In this document: positions 52,716 to 60,459 of the stretch, piece after piece
Layout: each line of letters opens with the position of its first letter
Numbering within the stretch: the first letter of the stretch is position 1
NCBI GenBank assembly: GCA_036381435.1
Contig: DASVCW010000023.1
Location: 1-64,000 of the forward strand
Length of the DNA stretch: 64,000 nt
Direction of reading: 5' to 3'
Source of the DNA: Fodinibius sp036381435
Lineage (GTDB): Bacteria; Bacteroidota; Rhodothermia; Balneolales; Balneolaceae
Made by a program: the position numbers and the translations under genes
The notes under the pieces: generated by a model
Seen by the model: the letters and a program-made list of their open reading frames with translations, nothing else
The model's database searches: none
Told to the model about the DNA's origin: nothing

Positions 52716-53183
52716 ATGGTCAAAAATATGTTGGTGCATCAACTTCCAAAGTTAAAAGATAGGTTTTTAATAATAATTATGTGCTCTATGGGCCTGATAT
52801 TAGCCTCATGCAGCGGCAGTACCGGACCGAATAACGGGAGCAACAATGGCGGAAACGGAGGAGAAAGTCCGCCGCCGGCTGAACCGACTTTTACAAACGT
52901 TCTCGATATCTTTAATTCCAGTTGCGGCGGAAGCGGTTGCCATATTGGAGAATCAACGAATGGTGTTCGCTTAGACAGTTACGATGCCATTATGAGCAGT
53001 GAGGGTACCCAATATGGCGGGCCTATAGTTATTGAAGGTGAACCTGATAACAGTCCACTGGTTGATAAAATTGAAGAAGATCCCCGGTTCGGTGCCCGAA
53101 TGCCCAAAGGTGGAACTCCGCTCAGCAATGAACAGATCACCTTGATCAGAGATTGGATAGCCGAAGGCGCCCAAAATAACTAA
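52716..53183 (+). CDS. Lipoprotein with planctomycete-type cytochrome c domain
   Basis: 155 residues. Lipoprotein signal IIIMCSMGLILASCSGS. The mature part has NSSCGGSGCHIGESTNG, a heme-binding-type Cys-x4-Cys-His, and GARMPKGGTPLSNEQITLIR, where Met may be the sixth ligand. GEPDNSPLVDKI and RDWIAEGAQN are typical of PF07635-like cytochromes. The four-residue spacing between the cysteines is non-standard. Periplasmic electron transfer is inferred. Confidence 0.8.
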   Translation: MVKNMLVHQLPKLKDRFLIIIMCSMGLILASCSGSTGPNNGSNNGGNGGESPPPAEPTFTNVLDIFNSSCGGSGCHIGESTNGVRLDSYDAIMSSEGTQYGGPIVIEGEPDNSPLVDKIEEDPRFGARMPKGGTPLSNEQITLIRDWIAEGAQNN

Positions 53184-53201
53184 CTGTAAATTCATCATAT
53201 C

Positions 53202-53777
53202 ATGTCTCGCCTAATGAAATCACTCGGAATCTGCTTTTTTCTCATACTCGGGACAATACTTCTGCTCGTTCCTGGCAAAGCTATCGGACAGGCTTTTATG
53301 ACTAAAAGCGGCCACGTTGAGTTCGATTCAACTGTGCCCCTGCATTCTTTTACCGGAACATCAGATCGTTTAGTGGGAAAAATAAATCTTAGTGATTCAA
53401 CCGTCGATTTTTATATTGATATTCATACCCTGAAAACCGGTATTGGAATGCGAGATGAGGATATGCTGGAAACGATGGAGGCTGAAAAATATCCTTTCGC
53501 GGAGTTTTATGGAAAGCTGATCACTGACTTTAATCCCGAACTCGAAGAACCTCAAGAAGTCACCGTAAAAGGCGACATGACCGTTCACGGAGTTACAAAT
53601 CCGGTTGAAATTACTGGAACGCTCCAAAAAACAGATGAAGGGTTACAAGTAAAAGCTGACTGGACTTTAAATATGAAGGACTACAGCATCAAACCGCCCG
53701 GAATTTTGTTTTACCGCGTAAGTGAAAAGATTGATGTCTCTATTTCAGCCACCATGCCACCTTTAAAAAACAACTAA
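53202..53777 (+). CDS. YceI-family protein
   Basis: 191 residues. Signal LILGTILLLVPGKAIGQA, then the YceI lipocalin-like fold: VEFDSTVPLHSFTGTSDRLV, DFYIDIHTLKTGIGMRDEDM (family hallmark), EKYPFAEFYGKLI and KGDMTVHGVTNPVEITGTLQ. YceI proteins bind isoprenoid or lipid-like ligands in the periplasm. It lies 18 bases after the cytochrome-like gene, in the sigma-controlled operon. Confidence 0.92.
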   Translation: MSRLMKSLGICFFLILGTILLLVPGKAIGQAFMTKSGHVEFDSTVPLHSFTGTSDRLVGKINLSDSTVDFYIDIHTLKTGIGMRDEDMLETMEAEKYPFAEFYGKLITDFNPELEEPQEVTVKGDMTVHGVTNPVEITGTLQKTDEGLQVKADWTLNMKDYSIKPPGILFYRVSEKIDVSISATMPPLKNN

Positions 53778-53783
53778 ATTATT

Positions 53784-54617
53784 ATGATTAGAAGTTTATC
53801 CACTGCCCTTTTTTTCTTTTTGATCTTGACTACTGCCCTTCCGTCTTATGCTCAAATAGAAAGGGAACGAGCCAATATTGTTGAACCGGTTGATGCATTT
53901 TCTGCTACCAATTTAATCACCCAGCCAACCACTTATCAGCTGCCGGCGAGTAATTTAAAATCAACAATTATGCACAGTTTTGGCATTGCTACGGATGATG
54001 CGATTCGCAACTTTTTTGGGCTGGATAATGTGCAAAATGTTCGGCTTGGTATTGATGTTGGCATCACGGATCACTGGTCGGTTGGTATCGGCAGGTCATC
54101 GCAGTTAAATGTGGTTGATTTAAGGACAAAAATCAGTATTATCAGTCAAAATACATCAGGTGCTAATCAATTCAGTTTGTCTTTAAAGGGTGATGTGGGG
54201 GTTGTTACGCAGGAAAACAATATTCCCTTTGAAGAAGACATCAGCGCCCTGGTTTCTGCCATTTTTTCAAAGAAGTTTGATGTCTTTAGCCTGCAGATCG
54301 CTCCGATGTATGCTCATTTTAATGATGCGGAAGACGGAACGGATTTATTTGCGATAGGAATCGGTTCGGAATTGCAACTTTCTGAACGTTATTCTCTAAT
54401 TGCAGAATATTATCCCGTGCTTGGAGATCGTCCCGCCGGCGCTCAAAACGCTTTCTCTCTCGGCCTGAATATTCAAACTGGCGGACATGTTTTTCAGCTC
54501 TTTTTGACTTCTACAGAATGGCATCTTGAGCAGTATATTCTACTCAATAATGATAATCAGTTCTGGGCCGGTGATTTTCGCTTTGGCTTTAACATTAACC
54601 GCGTTTTCGGGCTGTAG
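53784..54617 (+). CDS. DUF5777-type outer-membrane barrel protein
   Basis: 277 residues with a signal peptide (ALFFFLILTTALPSYAQ). Strand-rich throughout: NVRLGIDVGITDHWSVGIGR, NQFSLSLKGDVGVVTQ, VFSLQIAPMYAHF and GGHVFQLFLTSTEWHLEQ, ending in FRFGFNINRVFGL. The block order matches DUF5777 barrels, which often sit beside YceI and cytochrome-like genes. Function unknown. It is the last gene of the operon, 6 bases after yceI. Confidence 0.8.
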   Translation: MIRSLSTALFFFLILTTALPSYAQIERERANIVEPVDAFSATNLITQPTTYQLPASNLKSTIMHSFGIATDDAIRNFFGLDNVQNVRLGIDVGITDHWSVGIGRSSQLNVVDLRTKISIISQNTSGANQFSLSLKGDVGVVTQENNIPFEEDISALVSAIFSKKFDVFSLQIAPMYAHFNDAEDGTDLFAIGIGSELQLSERYSLIAEYYPVLGDRPAGAQNAFSLGLNIQTGGHVFQLFLTSTEWHLEQYILLNNDNQFWAGDFRFGFNINRVFGL

Positions 54618-54932
54618 AATTTGGTTATAGAGGTTGTGAGGGAATCTTACTCTAATCTCCTGAGAAAAATCCCCCTGCCCCCTTTTCAAAGGGGGAAGTT
54701 CTTGCCTGTTTTGGGCTACTTCCAATTTCTAGCCTCAAACATTCACAGTCATAAGCTGTGAGGGAGTTATACTCCCCAACTCTGTAGCGGGAGTTCAACT
54801 TCTTTTAAGCGTTTAGGGTAATGGAAAGTCTTTCTTCAGCAATACATTGACTCTTGTTCTGCCATCATAGCGCGGAATTAATTCCCGCGCTATTGAATGG
54901 GGAGCCTGCCCAATCTCAGACATCCTCTCCCC
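54618..54932. repeat. Gap with three palindromic repeats
   Basis: No gene is seen. TGTGAGGGAATCTTACTC (about 54633-54650), a family-A single end ATCCCCCTGCCCCCTTTT with AAAGGGGGAAG (54668-54700), and GCTGTGAGGGAGTTATACTCCCC with GCGGGAGTTC (54753-54795). The third matches the motif at 13880. GCGCGGAATTAATTCCCGCGC (about 54872-54892) is a further perfect palindrome. Confidence 0.6.
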
Positions 54933-55466
54933 CTAAAACTTCTCTACAACCTCGCCGCAATGCAATCCTCCGCTATAAGGATTTTGAATTTCTTTAATTT
55001 CATTAATCCATGAGGCGCCCTCTCCCCCCAGTGCTTTTGGACAATACTGTTTATAAAGTGAAAGGCCGGACGTACCAAATTCTTCTACTAAATCGATTAG
55101 TATGGTAGAAATCTCATGAAATTTTAAGCGTTGCTCGGGCAGTGATTCGGAGGTACCTAATGCGGCTAAAAGTTCGCGCAAACGTTTTTCCTTATCAATC
55201 CAGAATGCTAGGGCTTTGCCATCCAGTCGATCCAGTTGAACACCGTCTAAATACATTCTCAGTGCACGTGCTTCTCTTGCTGCAATTTCAGGATTATTAT
55301 TTACCAGCGCATTTTTAATGGTGATATAATTTGTAGTTACCGCTTTAATCTGCTCCTCAAAATACTGCACGCTATTTCGTTCAAGAACAGCACTCGACTG
55401 GCTGCAGGCAGAGCAAAAAAAAATTAAAATCAATAGTAAACCTAAAGAAGTGCTTGTAAATTGCAT
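54933..55466 (-). CDS. Putative lipoprotein, helical, unknown
   Basis: 177 residues. LLLILIFFCSACSQSS is a lipoprotein signal with Cys near residue 21. The mature part is mainly helical with many charged residues (ITIKNALVNNNPEIAAREAR). It ends AYSGGLHCGEVVEKF-like (PYSGGLHCGEVVEKF), with two cysteines and one His that could bind metal or heme. The middle resembles a DUF3347-type copper-resistance-like fold (RLKFHEISTILIDLVEEFG ... LYKQYCPKA...GASWINE), and that is my best guess. Confidence 0.5.
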   Translation of the reverse strand: MQFTSTSLGLLLILIFFCSACSQSSAVLERNSVQYFEEQIKAVTTNYITIKNALVNNNPEIAAREARALRMYLDGVQLDRLDGKALAFWIDKEKRLRELLAALGTSESLPEQRLKFHEISTILIDLVEEFGTSGLSLYKQYCPKALGGEGASWINEIKEIQNPYSGGLHCGEVVEKF

Positions 55467-55551
55467 ACTGAATGTTTTACTGTTGAAGATTACCTTAGCA
55501 ACAGTAAGTGAACAAAATGCATTCAGAAGCAGTAATCTCCATAATAGTTTT

Positions 55552-55692
55552 TGTCATTCCGATGAACTCAGTGCTTTTTCTGAGTGAAGAGGAATCTCAA
55601 ATGTTTTAAAGGCAGATACTCAAATTAAAGAAAGAAGTTGTATTAACGTTTGAGATCCCTCTCCCGAAAGCATTCGGGATCGGGATGACAAC
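55552..55692. repeat. MITE-like element (GTCAT...GAATCTC family)
   Basis: TTTGTCATTCCGATGAACTC ... GAATCTCAAATG at the left end is inverted as TTTGAGATCCCTCTCCCGAA ... CGGGATGACAA at the right, about 140 bases in total. Inner hairpins are ACTCAGtgctttttCTGAGT and CTCCCGAAAGCATTCGGGA. Relatives lie at 6542-6665, 39518-39545 and 47032-47150. Confidence 0.7.
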
Positions 55693-55733
55693 AACGAAAA
55701 AAAATCGATCTTATATGCCTCTTGCAGCAGAAC

Positions 55734-56078
55734 CTATTCAGCTAGTAAAGCGGCATCACGGGCAACATCGCGATTGTATTCAAAAGCCAGGTTTTTGTAA
55801 TTGATGATATCAACTATGGTACCGATTACACAAAGTCCCCCGGTTAATAAATATAGAATTCCCATGCCTACCTGTCCGATAATAAAACGCTGAATACCTG
55901 CAACTCCAAAGAATCCAATTACAGCAGTTAGCAGTATCATTTCCGGTTTTTTTCGACGGGCACGATAAACACGTGCAAAACGAACGGCGGTGTCGTCATC
56001 CATGGGCTGCATTACTTTTGAAACATAAGCGGCTTCATCCCCTTCAAGTTCCGGCAAAAAATTAATCATTCGGGCCAT
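55734..56078 (-). CDS. TM2-domain membrane protein
   Basis: 114 residues. MILLTAVIGFFGVAGIQRFI, then IGQVGMGILYLLTGGLCVIGTI, form the TM2 pair with the internal G-x-x-G-x-x-RFI/YLG pattern. The N-terminus (residues 1-45) is soluble and acidic-to-basic, and the C-terminus is polar (YNRDVARDAALLAE). Function of TM2 proteins in bacteria is unknown. It overlaps the DUF2752 gene on the same strand by 13 bases. Confidence 0.82.
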   Translation of the reverse strand: MARMINFLPELEGDEAAYVSKVMQPMDDDTAVRFARVYRARRKKPEMILLTAVIGFFGVAGIQRFIIGQVGMGILYLLTGGLCVIGTIVDIINYKNLAFEYNRDVARDAALLAE

Positions 56079-56392
56079 AGTTCTAATGTTTTATTTTGGT
56101 TATAATAATGGTTTTTAATCAATAACTGGATAATTCTTGCTCCTAAAATAATTATAGCAAAAACTCCTAAGAAATTAGTTTCTATGCTTTTATAAATCTC
56201 ACCTTGAAAAATAAAAGCAATGGAATGTCCTAAGCCTTCACCGGGACAAAAGGAAAATCCGAGTCGTTCAAAAAGGCACAAAGTCGGTCCGTTTGCGGCA
56301 TGAGGATTCATAAAAGCAAGCAGTAAAAGTCCGGCAGTGAATGCCAGAATTTCAAAGTAGTTTTTAAATATGTGGTAAATTATTGCTTTCAT
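56066..56392 (-). CDS. DUF2752 membrane protein
   Basis: 108 residues from the ATG at 56392, chosen for AAGGA about 8 bases upstream; an in-frame ATG at 56419 is an alternative. Two or three membrane helices, with the DUF2752 signature PTLCLFERLGFSFCPGEGLG between the first two (the paired CPGxGxxxx-type motif). Function unknown. It precedes the TM2 gene and overlaps it, a pairing seen elsewhere in this lineage as far as I recall. Confidence 0.8.
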   Translation of the reverse strand: MKAIIYHIFKNYFEILAFTAGLLLLAFMNPHAANGPTLCLFERLGFSFCPGEGLGHSIAFIFQGEIYKSIETNFLGVFAIIILGARIIQLLIKNHYYNQNKTLELWPE

Positions 56393-56474
56393 CAGATAAT
56401 CCTTACGATTAAAAACCATCTGTTGTTGCAAAATGGTATTTTAATGTCCGTAATTGTAAGACCAAAGTTTAATT

Positions 56475-58544
56475 ATGTCACCATTTTTCGAATCGAACAA
56501 TAAAAAATTTCTAAAGATTACACTAATCTTTGTCTTATCCATTCTCTCTTTTACCGTATCATCATCTCCTCTTTTTGCCCAGGAATCACAAGATACTCTA
56601 AAAGTTGAGCTTGATGCTATTCAGGTTACGGCTATTCATTCAACCATAACTGCCGCAGATGCCCCGCTTGCTTTAAGCACCTTTTCGCGTGATCTGCAAA
56701 CCATCAATCACCAAGCTTCGCTTTCCTTGTCGGTTATCGGGAATAGGTTACCGGGTTTATGGGTGAACGACCGGCAAAACTATGCGCTTGGTGAACGTTT
56801 AACCATTCGTGGCATCGGCTGGAGAGCCGCTTTCGGCGTCCGTGGTATTCAGGTTATTTTAAATAATATTCCATTGACCGTGGCCGACGGACAAACCATG
56901 TTTAATATTGTTGATCCGGCTTTTATTCGTGAAGCAGAACTTATTCGCGGCCCCGCTGCTACCTTTTGGGGCAACAGCAGCGGTGGCGTTCTTTACCTTT
57001 CAACCGAGCCAAATTATGGCAGCGATGATTTCAATATCAGATTGAGAACGATGGGCGGTTCATTTGGAATGCGCAAAGGCGAAGCTGAAATCTGGGTTTC
57101 ATCACCGACCCATAGAATGAGTGCTTACACCAGCTATTTGAAAACTAATGGATTCCGGGATTACAGTGCTGCAAAAGTTTGGCGTTCTGGACTCGCAGGA
57201 TCAGTACGTTTATCAGCCAAAAGCCGGCTGGAGTACAATGCAGCTGCTATTTTTATGCCCCAGGCACAGCATCCCAGCAGTTTAACGGCAGAACAAGCCG
57301 CAGAAAACCCTACAATGGCCATACCAACTTATGTAACTGCCGAGGCGGGAAAACAAAGTACACAAACACAGGCAGGGCTCTCCTATATCTTGGATACCTC
57401 AGCCGGTATTCTCAATATTACGGGTTACGGCATTTATCGTGATTTAAATAACCCCCTGCCCTTTGCAATCATCACCATTGACCGTTGGGCAGGTGGATTA
57501 AGAGGCACTTTTGACAAAAGCTGGAATCATTTCAATCTGCAAGTTGGGGCAGAATCCAAATTTCAGCATGATGATCGCATTGAGTTTGAAAATCTGAACG
57601 GTAATCGCGGACAAGTGCAGGTTGATCAGATTGAGCAAGTCTGGAATCAAGCCCTTTTTACAACCGGTACTTTCTCATTCAGTAGATTCAATATTCTGGC
57701 AGGCCTTCGCTACGACCGGCTGCTTTTTTCAGTTGATAATCCTGCTTCACAGCAATCGGGTGAAAGAGTTTTTCAATCGCTTAGCCCCAGTATCGGAGTG
57801 AGCTATCAGCCTGAAAATCATACTGTTTTTTTGAATCTGAGTACTTCGTTCGGAGCACCGACCACTACAGAATTGGTAAACAGACCGGGCGGCGGAAATG
57901 GTTTTAATCCCTTCCTTGAGCCCGAAAAAACAGTAGGAATTGAACTCGGATCGCGCGGTACTGTTTTTGATCAATCTTTAAGTTATGATTTTGCCGTTTA
58001 CAGAATGTGGATTAACGATTTACTTTTTCCATATCAGCTGCAAACCAACGGGGCTGTTTTTTATCGAAACCAGGGTAAAGCAATTCACACCGGATTGGAG
58101 GGAAGCTTTTCGTGGCAGATAAATAATAACTGGGAATTTTCATCTACAGGAAACATCATCCGGGCTGAATTTCAAAAAGCTCAAACTTTAGAAGGGTTAT
58201 CCTTATCAGGAAAAAGCGTACCGGGAATTCCAAAATATAGAATAAATAGTCGCTTAGCTTGGTCTCCGCAGGCGTTTTTAGGGTCTATTTCCTACGAATA
58301 TGTAAGCAGTTATGCTGTGAACAATCTAAATACTGCAGAAAACGATTCATACAGTGTTTTTGATGCTAAATTCAGTTACCGAATAATGCTTTCGGGGGAT
58401 GTTCAGCTTCAGCCCTTTATCAATGTCAACAATGTGTTTAACAGGCGTTATAACGGCTCGGTAGTGGTTAATTCTTCGGGTGGCCGGTTTTATGAACCTG
58501 CTCCCGGACGAAACTGGCAAATAGGAATCTCTTTGGGTTTTTAG
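56475..58544 (+). CDS. TonB-dependent outer-membrane receptor
   Basis: 689 residues. Signal FVLSILSFTVSSSPLFAQE. The plug domain (about 45-180) has VIGNRLPGLWVND, ERLTIRGIGWRAAFGVRGIQ, QTMFNIVDPAFIREAELIRG and PAATFWGNSSGGVLYLSTE. A 22-strand barrel follows, with the closing strand GRNWQIGISLGF. The TonB box region VELDAIQVTAIHS is near residue 40. Ligand unknown; it lacks a SusD partner, so glycan uptake is less likely than siderophore, vitamin or metal. Confidence 0.92.
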   Translation: MSPFFESNNKKFLKITLIFVLSILSFTVSSSPLFAQESQDTLKVELDAIQVTAIHSTITAADAPLALSTFSRDLQTINHQASLSLSVIGNRLPGLWVNDRQNYALGERLTIRGIGWRAAFGVRGIQVILNNIPLTVADGQTMFNIVDPAFIREAELIRGPAATFWGNSSGGVLYLSTEPNYGSDDFNIRLRTMGGSFGMRKGEAEIWVSSPTHRMSAYTSYLKTNGFRDYSAAKVWRSGLAGSVRLSAKSRLEYNAAAIFMPQAQHPSSLTAEQAAENPTMAIPTYVTAEAGKQSTQTQAGLSYILDTSAGILNITGYGIYRDLNNPLPFAIITIDRWAGGLRGTFDKSWNHFNLQVGAESKFQHDDRIEFENLNGNRGQVQVDQIEQVWNQALFTTGTFSFSRFNILAGLRYDRLLFSVDNPASQQSGERVFQSLSPSIGVSYQPENHTVFLNLSTSFGAPTTTELVNRPGGGNGFNPFLEPEKTVGIELGSRGTVFDQSLSYDFAVYRMWINDLLFPYQLQTNGAVFYRNQGKAIHTGLEGSFSWQINNNWEFSSTGNIIRAEFQKAQTLEGLSLSGKSVPGIPKYRINSRLAWSPQAFLGSISYEYVSSYAVNNLNTAENDSYSVFDAKFSYRIMLSGDVQLQPFINVNNVFNRRYNGSVVVNSSGGRFYEPAPGRNWQIGISLGF

Positions 58545-58732
58545 AGCCGGCAGTGAGGAATGCGCTAAGTTTTCCAACCACTATCACCTAACAAATGCCC
58601 CTTTTAACCAATAAAAGCGCATTATTCCTAAGCCTTTTTAAAAAAAGTGAAATTAATTTGTAACATTTACCTTTTAAATCACTCTTGTTAATAAGACCGA
58701 GTGGAAAAAATCGCAATTAACCGGAGGTAATT
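58545..58732. other. Gap downstream of the TonB receptor
   Basis: About 190 bases with no gene or strong palindrome. It ends in CCGGAGGTAATT, a strong ribosome-binding site for the next gene. Confidence 0.5.
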
Positions 58733-59317
58733 ATGCTTAAAAATTTATTAGTTCTTGTGCTGCTAAGCAGCGGCGTCTATTATTACTGGATCACCCGGCC
58801 TGTTACTCACGGACCCGGAATTGTAGCTCCCGAAGCACCCGTACAAAAAGCCATTGGTAACGAAGATCCCTTCCATTATAAAGGCTTTAAGCTGACCCCC
58901 AAAGCAAAAATCGAGTTCGAAGCACGAGTGTTGTCGATAGAAAATTATTATTTCGATAGCTTTACGGAGTTGACAAATACCGATATTGTTTTTGGCTGGG
59001 GTGAAATGTCTGACGAAAGAAATTTAGAAAGCCTGCTGGTGCGGCAATCTGACCGTTCTTTTTACTGGGAGATGACAACCCCTCCTATCGAACAGCACCA
59101 AATGTGGCAACAGACTGCAAATATGCATTTAATTGGTCCCACGAAAGAAATACGCCAAAAGATCAAAATGCTTAGAAAGGGACATATTGTTAAAGTTGAA
59201 GGAACGCTGGTAAACGCTTCATCTGAAAGCTGGACGTTTAAAACATCCCTTTCACGAGAAGATATCGGCAATGGATCAGGCGAATTAATTTGGATAAATA
59301 GTATAAGTATTCTTTAA
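58733..59317 (+). CDS. Secreted or membrane-anchored protein, unknown family
   Basis: 194 residues. An N-terminal hydrophobic segment (LLVLVLLSSGVYYYWITR) is likely an uncleaved anchor. The rest is soluble: FELTNTDIVFGWGEMSDERN, SFYWEMTTPPIEQHQ and IVKVEGTLVNASSESWTFKT, ending in GELIWINSISIL. The pattern 'GWG.M.. ...W.....ii.... N.hiIP' recalls a periplasmic DUF seen with phage or envelope genes. The GGAGG ribosome-binding site is unusually strong for this window. Function unknown. Confidence 0.65.
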   Translation: MLKNLLVLVLLSSGVYYYWITRPVTHGPGIVAPEAPVQKAIGNEDPFHYKGFKLTPKAKIEFEARVLSIENYYFDSFTELTNTDIVFGWGEMSDERNLESLLVRQSDRSFYWEMTTPPIEQHQMWQQTANMHLIGPTKEIRQKIKMLRKGHIVKVEGTLVNASSESWTFKTSLSREDIGNGSGELIWINSISIL

Positions 59318-59351
59318 TTAGGGCATAAATTTAAATACCTAAATCGAATGT

Positions 59352-59687
59352 ATGTCCTGGCTTAAAGATGTAATTGTTGATATAGCGGTAACCATTCTAA
59401 TCATTATTGCCGTTTTTATTTCCCAGCCTGTGCTTACGGCCATTGTCGTAGCTTATACCGGTTTGCTGCTTTTAATAAAGTTTTTAGTGCTGGTGGGTGA
59501 TGAATTCCTGAATATGATGAACAAAGCCCAAACCGACGCTCCCAAATGGTTCACTCATTTACTTTATGCCTTCAACACTGTTATTCTACTCTTTTTTAAT
59601 TGGTGGTATGCGGGTGTTGGCTGGGGCATAATCTGGATGCTTTCTTTCCTGACCCAAAGAAAGCTGGATAAGAAAAAAGCTATATAA
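59352..59687 (+). CDS. Small integral membrane protein
   Basis: 111 residues. Membrane helices at VIVDIAVTILIIIAVFISQP, VVAYTGLLLLIKFLVLVG and LYAFNTVILLFFNWWYAGVG. The middle carries an acidic loop (GDEFLNMMNKAQTDAPKW). No family recognised. It follows the previous gene after 34 bases and may be cotranscribed. Confidence 0.7.
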   Translation: MSWLKDVIVDIAVTILIIIAVFISQPVLTAIVVAYTGLLLLIKFLVLVGDEFLNMMNKAQTDAPKWFTHLLYAFNTVILLFFNWWYAGVGWGIIWMLSFLTQRKLDKKKAI

Positions 59688-59702
59688 CAGGTTCTTTTTT
59701 TG

Positions 59703-59834
59703 CTCTAAATCCCCTAAAGGGGACTTGTTGCTGCTCGAATTAGAGAGTGAAGCCTCAGTTTATAAACAATTTATTAACGAGCAACTAACTTTAAAAAGCA
59801 GCTTTCAAAAGTCCCCTTTAGGGGATTTAGGGGT
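59703..59834. repeat. Family-B element, copy 1 (3' of DUF559)
   Basis: CTAAATCCCCTAAAGGGGAC at the left and GTCCCCTTTAGGGGATTTAG at the right are exact inverse copies. The interior AACAATTTATTAACGAGCAA also occurs in copy 2. The stop codon TAA of the DUF559 gene (59827-59829, minus strand) lies inside the right arm. Confidence 0.85.
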
Positions 59835-60216
59835 CAGTCTGGAAAGTCTTGCAATTCAAATAAAGTTTAATATTATTTAAAACATCTTCTATCTCATTTT
59901 CTACTTGTTCATTAGTAAACCTAAGTACCGTTATTCCAAAACTTTCCAACTCTTTAGTCCTTTCCAAATCATAATCCTTTTGCTTTTCAAGTTCATGAAT
60001 ACATCCTTCAACCTCTATCACTAATTTAGCTGCATGACAATAAAAATCCGCTATAAACTCTGATAAAGGATGCTGTCTTCTGAACCTGTATCCAAGTTGT
60101 TTCTTTTTCAGTCGCTCCCATAATACATTTTCGGCTTCTGTCATTGTTTTACGTAATTCTCGGGCCTTTTCAAAAATATGAGGCGGAGCACCGTAAAACA
60201 TGGGAAGTCTTTCCAT
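59827..60216 (-). CDS. DUF559 (Vsr-like PD-(D/E)XK) endonuclease, type B
   Basis: 129 residues. REITEAENVLWERLKKKQL-like (RKTMTEAENVLWERLKKKQL), then YRFRRQHPLSEFIADFYC, AAKLVIEVEGCIHELEKQ and SFGITVLRFTNEQVENE give the full DUF559 pattern. Asp of ADF and Glu of VIEVEG are the likely metal ligands. Its last codons and stop run into the family-B palindrome, and a second family-B element begins 36 bases upstream of its start. The short N-terminal extension MERLPMFYGAPPHIFEKARE is not in the family core. It is probably partnered with these repeats. Confidence 0.87.
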   Translation of the reverse strand: MERLPMFYGAPPHIFEKARELRKTMTEAENVLWERLKKKQLGYRFRRQHPLSEFIADFYCHAAKLVIEVEGCIHELEKQKDYDLERTKELESFGITVLRFTNEQVENEIEDVLNNIKLYLNCKTFQTDP

Positions 60217-60251
60217 TGTGTAACTCTAAATTTAAATTAGTCTCTTTTCTT

Positions 60252-60386
60252 CACCCCTAAATCCCCTAAAGGGGACTTATTCTTGCTTTATTTATGGGTG
60301 AACCCTTACTCTAAAACAACAATTTATTAAAGAACAACTATCTTTGAAAAAGCCATCTGAAGTCCCCGTTAGGGAATTGAGGGGCA
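60252..60386. repeat. Family-B element, copy 2 (5' of DUF559)
   Basis: ACCCCTAAATCCCCTAAAGG at the left end and CCCCGTTAGGGAATTGAGGG at the right are inverted. The interior AACAATTTATTAAAGAACAA is in the same orientation as in copy 1, so the two copies are direct repeats either side of the nuclease gene. Confidence 0.85.
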
Positions 60387-60459
60387 TCGGAATGAAACTT
60401 TACGGTTATACATTTTAATTCTTGTCTCAAAGATTTTAACCCTGCTCAAATAAAAATTC

